Source of the DNA: UBA6614 sp002433235
Lineage (GTDB): Bacteria; Verrucomicrobiota; Verrucomicrobiia; Limisphaerales; UBA1100
NCBI GenBank assembly: GCA_002433235.1
Contig: DJHS01000094.1
Location: forward strand, 1-11,249
Direction: 5' to 3'
Length of the DNA stretch: 11,249 nt
Part shown: one piece after another, positions 6,802 through 11,249 of the stretch
Position numbering within the stretch: the stretch's first letter is position 1
Layout of the letters: every line of letters starts with the position of its first letter
Translations under genes and position numbers: made by a program
Notes under the pieces: generated by a model
Seen by the model: only the letters and a program-made list of their open reading frames with translations
What the model was told of the DNA's origin: nothing
The model's database searches: none

Positions 6802-9618
6802 CTAATTGAGAAACCGGAAATCAAGGCTCGCGTACAGGCTGTGAATCACTTGGGTCCAGGCCTTGGCGGCGTCCTTCTCTGTGGCGAGGAATTTCAAAAT
6901 CACTTCCCGTTCAGTGGAAGTGGCGTCGCGCCCGAGGGTGCGGCGGTAGGCGCGGGTGATGCGGGCGCTGTCATCGACCAGTTCCAGGCTCAGCAGGCCC
7001 TTGGCGGCCGCCTCGGCTTGCTGGCGGACGAAGGGGTTGTTCATCAAAAATAAAGCCTGCGTGGGCACGCTGCTGGTGGTGCGTTCGCCGACGACGAGGT
7101 TGGGATCGGCAAAGTCGAACACCGCCAATATCTCCAGCGGCGTGTTCCGGAAAACCGGCGTGTACAGGCTGCGGCGGGTGTCGTCAAATTGGTAACCGTA
7201 CTCGGTGCTCGTGCCGGGCTTGATGGTGGGGCCGCCTGATGCGGGGTCCAGTTGGCCGCTTACGGAGAGGATCGCATCCCGAATCGCCTCGGCCTGCAGG
7301 CGGCGGCGGTTTTGGCGCCAGTGCAATTCGTTCTCGATATCCGCCTTGGCTTGCGGTCCGGTGGCGGAGCTCAATTGGTAGGTGCGCGAGAGGACGATTT
7401 CGCGGATCAGTTTTTTCACGGACCAACCTTCCTCCATGAACCGTACGGCGAGGTGATCGATCAACGGCTGGTTGGTGGGCAGGCGGCCCATGTGGCCAAA
7501 ATTATCCACGCTCGGCACGAGGCCTTTGCCGAAGAGATGATGCCACACGCGGTTGGCAAACACGCGCGCGGTGAGCGGATGCTCGGGGCTGGCGAGCCAA
7601 TCGGCCAGTTCAGCGCGGCCGCTGGCCTTGGGGGCAATCCTCGGCAGACCGCCGCGGTTGAGGACCCCGATAAAGCGCCGCGGTGTCTTGGGGCCGGCGT
7701 TGTGCACATTGCCGCGGATGGCGATCTCGATGTCACCGGGATTGCCCGCTTCATCAGCGGCGATGATGTTCGGTCGCTTCACGGCGTTCTTTTCGAGCGC
7801 CTTTAAATCTTTCTCCAGTTGGGCGAGCCGCGCCTTGTCCTGATCCTTGTCGTCCTTGGCCGGCTTGGCCGGGGGCGCTTCTTTTTTCGCCACGGCCTTG
7901 GAGCCTTCAGGGAGGAGCTGGATGGCGTCAGCGATCACCGCGCCATTGGCGCCCTCCGTGGAAATCTCCACCACATCCCATTGGCCGTCCTGAAACTCGA
8001 ACACGCCCAGCGAATGGAAGTAACCGTCTACGTTCGGTGCCTGACGTTGGTTGACGCGGAACAACTGTTCGCCATCGTTATGGCGCACGGTGATGCGCGT
8101 GTTGGTGGCGCGGTTGGGATGATGCGCGAAGGACACCCGCACCTCGTATCGGCCGCCCTTGGCGATTTGCACGGGGAACACCACCTTCTTGTTGGCGCCA
8201 CTGGCGTAGAGGTATTCGGTGTCCACAAAGTTTTGAACGCTCGTGGATTTATTCCAATTGCCGGTGATCTTTGCCTTCGCATTGTCCACCACCAAGCCGG
8301 GCAGATTGACTGCGAGAACTGAGGGAAGGTTCACTGGTTTGCCTCCGATTTTTTTGCGGAGCGTGTTAATCTCCTTCCGCAATGCCGCGATCTGGGTTGC
8401 CGCTTCCTTTGCTTTGGCCTCCTGCTCGGCATCCATCGGCAGCGGTCGCTCGTTCCATTTTGAAACATTACTGTGCACCACCACCTTGGTGCCCTTGAAG
8501 ATGCCGGCCATCCCGTAGTAATCCTCTGTGCGGATGGGATCAAACTTGTGGTCGTGGCAGCGCGCGCAGCCGATGGTCAGCGCCATGAACGCCTTGCCCA
8601 TCGTGTCCATCTGTTCATCGATGATATCCATCTCCAAGATAGTCTTGTCCTGCAGCTCATAGTTGGTCGGCCCAAGTAAAAGAAATGCAGTGGCAGTGAG
8701 CCGTTCACGTTGTTGTTCTATAGTGCCGCCTTCAATGAGGTCGCCGGCAATTTGTTCGCGAATGAATTCAGTGTAAGGCTTGTCCGCGTTGAAAGCGTTC
8801 ACCACGTAATCGCGATAACGCCACGCCTCCTTCATCAATAGCGTGCGTCCGCCACCGGTGGATTCCGAAAAGCGCACTACATCCAGCCAGTGCCGTCCCC
8901 AGCGCTCGCCGAAATGCGGGCTGGCCAGCAATGTATCCACAGTTTTCTCAATGGCAGCTTTGCGATCCTTGGCGGCAGATTTTTGGAATGCCGCCATCTG
9001 TTCAGGCGTCGGCGGCAGGCCGATGAGGTCAAAATATAAACGGCGCAGCAACGTCAAGTCATCCGCGTCAGGCCCCGGGCCGATGCCCTTGGTCTCCTGC
9101 GCTGCAAGCACGTGGCGGTCGATGCCGTTATGCGCCCAAGCCTTGTCCTTGAGTTTAGGCTCAGCAGGTTTCTTCACCGATTGAAAGGCCCAGAATTGAC
9201 GCGCGGCTTCAAGGTCCAGTTGCTTGTCCTTCGCGGTGGCTTCGGCGTTCACGCGCGGATCGGGCGCACCCATGGCCACCCACTTCTCAAAGTCCGCAAC
9301 CTGCTCGGCCGAAAGCTTTTTCTTCGGCGGCATTTTCAAGTCCGCGTCCGCTTGGCGAATCGCCTGAATGAGCAAACTCTTACCCACGCGCCCGGGGATG
9401 ATCGCCGCGCCACTGTCGCCGCCCTCCTGCCAGCCGCCCTTCCAGTCCAGCCGCAAGCCACCCTTCACCTTCTCATCCTTGCTGTGGCACTGGTAACATT
9501 CGCTGATCAGCACCGGCCGAATTTTCTTCTCAAAAAACTCCACGCCGGCCGGATCCGCCGCCCAAGCGATAGCAGTTGGCAGAATCAGCAGTAAACAGAT
9601 TATCATCAAACGAATCAC
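6802..9618 (-). CDS. PSCyt1–DUF1549–DUF1553 secreted cytochrome-like protein with golvesin-like insert
   Basis: This complete protein has 938 residues from the GTG at 9618. The signal peptide is MIRLMIICLLLILPTAIAWA. The PSCyt1 domain has a CYQCH heme site (C41, C44, H45) and a KMPPKKKLS segment with a possible axial Met. DUF1549 (about 160-375) has FDLIGLPPTPEQ, SPHFGERW and a second CxxCH in GCARCHDHKFDP (C351, C354, H355). A short coiled coil follows (about 398-424). Residues about 442-570 (VVDNAKAKITGNW, YEVRVSFAHHPNRATNT, VNQRQ, VIADAIQL) look like a golvesin/xanthan-lyase-type carbohydrate-binding module. A Lys-rich linker and second coiled coil precede DUF1553 (about 647-930). The frame also opens at a TTG (9636) and an ATG (9606). 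The GTG is chosen because the paralogous start at 10023 gives almost the same spacing to the shared ADPAGVEFFEKKI. Function is unknown; the protein is probably periplasmic. Confidence 0.95.
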   Translation of the reverse strand: MIRLMIICLLLILPTAIAWAADPAGVEFFEKKIRPVLISECYQCHSKDEKVKGGLRLDWKGGWQEGGDSGAAIIPGRVGKSLLIQAIRQADADLKMPPKKKLSAEQVADFEKWVAMGAPDPRVNAEATAKDKQLDLEAARQFWAFQSVKKPAEPKLKDKAWAHNGIDRHVLAAQETKGIGPGPDADDLTLLRRLYFDLIGLPPTPEQMAAFQKSAAKDRKAAIEKTVDTLLASPHFGERWGRHWLDVVRFSESTGGGRTLLMKEAWRYRDYVVNAFNADKPYTEFIREQIAGDLIEGGTIEQQRERLTATAFLLLGPTNYELQDKTILEMDIIDEQMDTMGKAFMALTIGCARCHDHKFDPIRTEDYYGMAGIFKGTKVVVHSNVSKWNERPLPMDAEQEAKAKEAATQIAALRKEINTLRKKIGGKPVNLPSVLAVNLPGLVVDNAKAKITGNWNKSTSVQNFVDTEYLYASGANKKVVFPVQIAKGGRYEVRVSFAHHPNRATNTRITVRHNDGEQLFRVNQRQAPNVDGYFHSLGVFEFQDGQWDVVEISTEGANGAVIADAIQLLPEGSKAVAKKEAPPAKPAKDDKDQDKARLAQLEKDLKALEKNAVKRPNIIAADEAGNPGDIEIAIRGNVHNAGPKTPRRFIGVLNRGGLPRIAPKASGRAELADWLASPEHPLTARVFANRVWHHLFGKGLVPSVDNFGHMGRLPTNQPLIDHLAVRFMEEGWSVKKLIREIVLSRTYQLSSATGPQAKADIENELHWRQNRRRLQAEAIRDAILSVSGQLDPASGGPTIKPGTSTEYGYQFDDTRRSLYTPVFRNTPLEILAVFDFADPNLVVGERTTSSVPTQALFLMNNPFVRQQAEAAAKGLLSLELVDDSARITRAYRRTLGRDATSTEREVILKFLATEKDAAKAWTQVIHSLYASLDFRFLN
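9520..9558. repeat. Repeat copy A shared with 9928-9966 (5' ends of PSCyt1 paralogues)
   Basis: This 39-bp stretch, which encodes the segment after the signal peptide (DPAGVEFFEKKI), recurs at 9928-9966 with two mismatches. Its first 24 bases are identical to the bases directly right of the second N run. It marks homologous 5' ends of two cytochrome genes and probably explains the assembly break. Confidence 0.85.
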
Positions 9619-9649
9619 GGCACAGAGTCTACTCAATCAAACGTTAAAA

Positions 9650-9799
9650 TCAATCTGCTTTGAAAAGGTTCCTATTCGCGCGGGCGCGGTTGAGGAGGAG
9701 GGGGAGGTCTTCGGCGAGGAGGTAGCGGTTTTTGATGTGCTGGCGGGTGGCGGCTTCGAATTGGGCGAGGTAGTTGGCGAAGTTTTTGTAGCGCTCCTC
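9650..9799 (-). CDS. C-terminal fragment, possible alpha/beta hydrolase domain protein (cut by assembly gap)
   Basis: The last 49 codons of a minus-strand gene enter from the N run at 9800-9801 and stop with TGA at 9652-9650. The translation includes EERYKNFANYLAQFEA, HIKNRYLLAEDLPLLL and ends NLFKAD. The pattern of an aromatic YL..FEAA segment followed by RYLLAEDLP..L resembles the C-termini of secreted alpha/beta hydrolase domain proteins that I recall from soil and marine bacteria. The assignment is tentative because no catalytic residue is present. The stop lies 31 bp before the GTG of the cytochrome gene on the same strand, so the two could be co-transcribed if the join is correct. Confidence 0.5.
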   Translation of the reverse strand, partial: EERYKNFANYLAQFEAATRQHIKNRYLLAEDLPLLLNRARANRNLFKAD

Positions 9800-9801
9800 N
9801 N
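9800..9801. other. Assembly gap (NN)
   Basis: Two unknown bases break the alpha/beta hydrolase-like frame on the left from a 124-bp contig piece on the right. The true gap size is unknown, since two N is a placeholder. Confidence 0.95.
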
Positions 9802-9802
9802 T

Positions 9803-9849
9803 TACCCTGATCCAACCCTTTGAAAATCATTAACCAAAGTAAACCCATG
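9803..9849 (+). repeat. Duplicated leader of TlpA-like genes, copy 1
   Basis: The bases from TACCCTG through AAGTAAACCCATGAAA upstream of and into the start at 9847 match the leader of the gene at 10198 (copy 2, about 10163-10203). The shared blocks are TACCCTG, CCTTTGAAA and AAGTAAACCCATGAAA, with a short length difference in the middle. It is a recent duplication or a conserved regulatory leader. Confidence 0.75.
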
Positions 9850-9925
9850 AAATGTATCCCCTTGTTTATTGCCGTTGTTTTTAGCTTATTCACGGTGATG
9901 TCTGCTCAGGCGGCGCCGGATGTGA
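9847..9925 (+). CDS. 5' end of a TlpA-like gene paralogous to the one at 10198 (cut by gap)
   Basis: Only 26 codons remain: a lysine, then a hydrophobic signal peptide (MKCIPLFIAVVFSLFTVMSA) and QAAPDV. The gene at 10198 begins MKRIQLLVVFSMFAIGATQAAPDV, so the end of the signal peptide, the cleavage region and the leader all agree. The DNA CTCAGGCGGC(G/A)CCGGATGTGA is almost identical in both, and the piece stops within it at the N run. By homology it is the start of a second secreted thioredoxin-like protein, but no thioredoxin part is visible. It sits on a 124-bp piece between two gaps, so its placement is doubtful. Confidence 0.65.
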
Positions 9926-9927
9926 NN
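9926..9927. other. Assembly gap (NN)
   Basis: Two unknown bases join the end of a TlpA-like 5' fragment to a minus-strand cytochrome 5' fragment. Both flanks are repeated elsewhere in the window (10253-10275 and 9520-9558), so this is probably a break caused by repeats, and its true length is unknown. Confidence 0.95.
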
Positions 9928-10023
9928 AATTTTCTTCTCAAAAAACTCCACACCAGCCGGATCCGCACCGGCAACCCACAGCGGCCCAAGCGCAAACAAC
10001 AAGATGACGAATCGGTAATTCAT
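9928..10023 (-). CDS. 5' end of a third PSCyt1-type cytochrome gene (cut by gap)
   Basis: The first 32 codons are present, starting at the ATG at 10023. They give a signal peptide (MNYRFVILLFALGPLWVAG) and then ADPAGVEFFEKKI. That last segment is identical to the mature N-terminus of the cytochrome gene at 6802-9618, at residues 21-33 counted from its GTG. By homology this is the start of another PSCyt1–DUF1549–DUF1553 protein, but its CxxCH lies beyond the gap. It is divergent from the thioredoxin gene at 10198, with 174 bp between the starts. Confidence 0.75.
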
Positions 10024-10197
10024 CGAAAGCCCGACATTACGGCAACATAACTCCAAATGCGAGAAATCTGTGCCTCGATCTGACTGAAAGCTGGCTTGCG
10101 TGCATGGAGGCATTTGAACGTTATAGGCTGAGTATTTTACTTGTGCTGAGAGAGCTAAAGGATACCCTGTCGAATCCTTTGAAACCGAAGTAAACCC
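10024..10197. promoter_or_regulatory. Divergent intergenic region between the cytochrome and thioredoxin starts
   Basis: This 174-bp region must hold the promoters of both divergent genes. I found no convincing -35/-10 pair for either. Its thioredoxin-proximal end (from about 10163) is leader copy 2, which matches the leader of the fragment at 9847. A 6-bp inverted repeat (TGCCTC...GAGGCA) with a long spacer lies near its centre and is too weak to call. Confidence 0.5.
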
Positions 10198-11249
10198 ATG
10201 AAAAGAATCCAATTACTAGTTGTGTTTTCCATGTTTGCGATAGGGGCTACTCAGGCGGCACCGGATGTGAGGACTGATCTTAAGGAGAATCCGGACAAGA
10301 TTGCCGCTTATAATAATTATATGCGCGCGACCATGACTGAGATTCGCGGGCTGACTGCCAAGAATCCGGATGTGGCAGAAAAACGTATCGCTGAGATGGA
10401 AGCGTTACTTAAGGGACTCAAGCCCACCACGCAGCAGGCAAAAACTCTCCAACAACGCGCCCTAAGGAGTGCTGGTTTCTTGAAGCAGAACCTCGAACTG
10501 GAGCGGACACCCTTGGCGGATTTTGCCAAGCGGCTTGAGGCGAACCCAGACGACTTGAAGGCGTTGTCGGGTTTTTACCGTAAATCCTCCATGAAGATTA
10601 GCCCCTTGGCACGCACTCAACCCGACAAAGCTGAAAAGGAGTTGAAGGCGCTGAAGGATTTCTTGGATGGAGTTAAAGCCAAGGCGAAGAACGAGGCAAC
10701 CGGTCGCCAGATCGATGCTTTTGCCCGCGGCATGACCAGCATCGAGAGGCGTATCGATGCCGGGCGGAAACATGCCGGTCTGATTGGAGCAAATGCTGTC
10801 GCGCTCGACGTGGGTTCATGGGCAAATGGAAAAGCACTGGAGGCTAAAGACCTGAAAGGCAAAGTTGTCCTGCTGGATTTTTGGGCGATCTGGTGCGGAC
10901 CGTGCATCGCGACCTTTCCGCACTTGCGCGAATGGCAGGATAAATTCTCTGACAAAGGCCTGGTGATCATCGGGCTCACGCGCAAGTACAACTACACGTG
11001 GAACGAAGATCGTGGCCGCGCCTCGCGTCGGGCCGAGGGTGAAAACACAGTTGATGAGGAACATGAAATGCTGAAGCAATTTGCCAAGCATCATAAACTG
11101 AAACACGTGTTCGCCGTGCAAAAGGATCGGAGCATTTCAGATTATTACGGTGTTACAGGCATCCCGCAGGTCGTCCTCATTGATCGCCAAGGTAAGGTTC
11201 GCATCATTCGTGTGGGCAGTGGCGAGAAGAATGCGCACGATGTGGAAGC
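10198..11249 (+). CDS. Secreted TlpA/ResA-type thioredoxin with tandem helical N-terminal repeats (3' end beyond window)
   Basis: The frame runs 350 codons from the ATG at 10198 to the window edge. Residues 1-20 are a signal peptide ending ATQA, so the protein acts outside the cytoplasm. Residues 21-190 are helical and charged and contain two gapless copies of an 85-residue unit. The thioredoxin domain starts near 195: VVLLDFWAIWCGPC carries the redox pair C233/C236, and GIPQVVLID supplies the cis-proline (P323). An insert rich in charged residues (263-300, NYTWNEDRGR, DEEHEMLKQFAKHHKLKH) is common in TlpA proteins of the Planctomycetes–Verrucomicrobia group. Proteins of this type reduce disulfides, including the heme-binding cysteines of c-type cytochromes. 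Its divergent neighbour begins such a cytochrome, which fits that role but does not prove it. No Shine-Dalgarno motif precedes the start. Confidence 0.92.
   Translation, partial: MKRIQLLVVFSMFAIGATQAAPDVRTDLKENPDKIAAYNNYMRATMTEIRGLTAKNPDVAEKRIAEMEALLKGLKPTTQQAKTLQQRALRSAGFLKQNLELERTPLADFAKRLEANPDDLKALSGFYRKSSMKISPLARTQPDKAEKELKALKDFLDGVKAKAKNEATGRQIDAFARGMTSIERRIDAGRKHAGLIGANAVALDVGSWANGKALEAKDLKGKVVLLDFWAIWCGPCIATFPHLREWQDKFSDKGLVIIGLTRKYNYTWNEDRGRASRRAEGENTVDEEHEMLKQFAKHHKLKHVFAVQKDRSISDYYGVTGIPQVVLIDRQGKVRIIRVGSGEKNAHDVE
10258..10767 (+). repeat. Two diverged tandem 255-bp units within the thioredoxin gene
   Basis: Residues 21-105 and 106-190 align without gaps at a constant offset of 85. 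Matching residues include D23/D108, L28/L113, N31-P32-D33/N116-P117-D118, R43/R128, I49/I134, L52/L137, PD.AEK at 57-62/142-147, and L71, G73, K75 with L156, G158, K160. This indicates an old internal duplication of a helical unit. Confidence 0.75.

Noticed and set aside
9672..9893. Minus-strand frame of 73 codons crossing the first N run
   Set aside because: It crosses unknown bases, is Pro/Arg-rich at its end, and conflicts with the better frame encoding the hydrolase-like tail (9650-9799) and the plus-strand TlpA-like start.
10148..10197. TPP riboswitch-like bases before the thioredoxin gene (GCTGAGAGAG then TACCCTGTCGAA)
   Set aside because: The conserved 3' half (CCTGATC.GG and the GCGAAGGGA-type end) and the 5' P1/P2 strand are missing. 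The gene has no link to thiamine, and the paralogous leader keeps only part of the resemblance.

Overview
The window looks like a scaffold from a member of the Planctomycetota–Verrucomicrobiota group, most likely Verrucomicrobiota and probably a metagenome bin. The basis is the content: two large secreted proteins with the PSCyt1–DUF1549–DUF1553 architecture, a Tat-exported DUF1501 protein, and a TlpA-type thioredoxin with the long insert common in that group. I could not run a phylogeny. Two 2-base runs of N (9800-9801 and 9926-9927) mark scaffold joins, so linkage between the left 9.8 kb, a 124-bp middle piece and the right 1.3 kb is uncertain.

Layout. Every gene left of the first gap is on the minus strand. 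Reading downstream from the gap: the C-terminal end of a probable alpha/beta hydrolase (9799-9650); a complete PSCyt1–DUF1549–DUF1553 cytochrome (9618-6802); a two-gene toxin-antitoxin module of a ribbon-helix-helix antitoxin and a PIN-domain toxin (6757-6141); a DUF1501 protein (6086-4662); a phytanoyl-CoA dioxygenase-like oxygenase (4449-3733); a short-chain dehydrogenase (3651-2962); a cupin of the 2,4'-dihydroxyacetophenone dioxygenase family (2954-2463); and a second PSCyt1–DUF1549–DUF1553 protein that runs off the left edge (2391-1). The large minus-strand gene at the left edge is easily missed because its stop codon lies outside the window.

Right of the gaps are three 5' gene ends. The first is a 26-codon start of a TlpA-like gene (+, 9847-9925). 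The second is a 32-codon start of another PSCyt1 cytochrome gene (-, 10023-9928). The third is a TlpA-family thioredoxin gene (+, from 10198) that runs off the right edge. The last two form a divergent pair. Both TlpA starts share a leader and signal peptide, and both PSCyt1 starts share a nearly identical stretch, so the genome appears to carry several copies of this cytochrome/thioredoxin set.

How the genes may work together. PSCyt1–DUF1549–DUF1553 and DUF1501 genes usually sit side by side and encode exported proteins of unknown function. Here a toxin-antitoxin module separates them. The dioxygenase, dehydrogenase and cupin form a compact oxidative cluster between two such cytochrome loci. 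The thioredoxin, next to a c-type cytochrome start, could keep heme-binding cysteines reduced before heme attachment. These links are inferences. I saw no rRNA, tRNA, CRISPR array or transposase.
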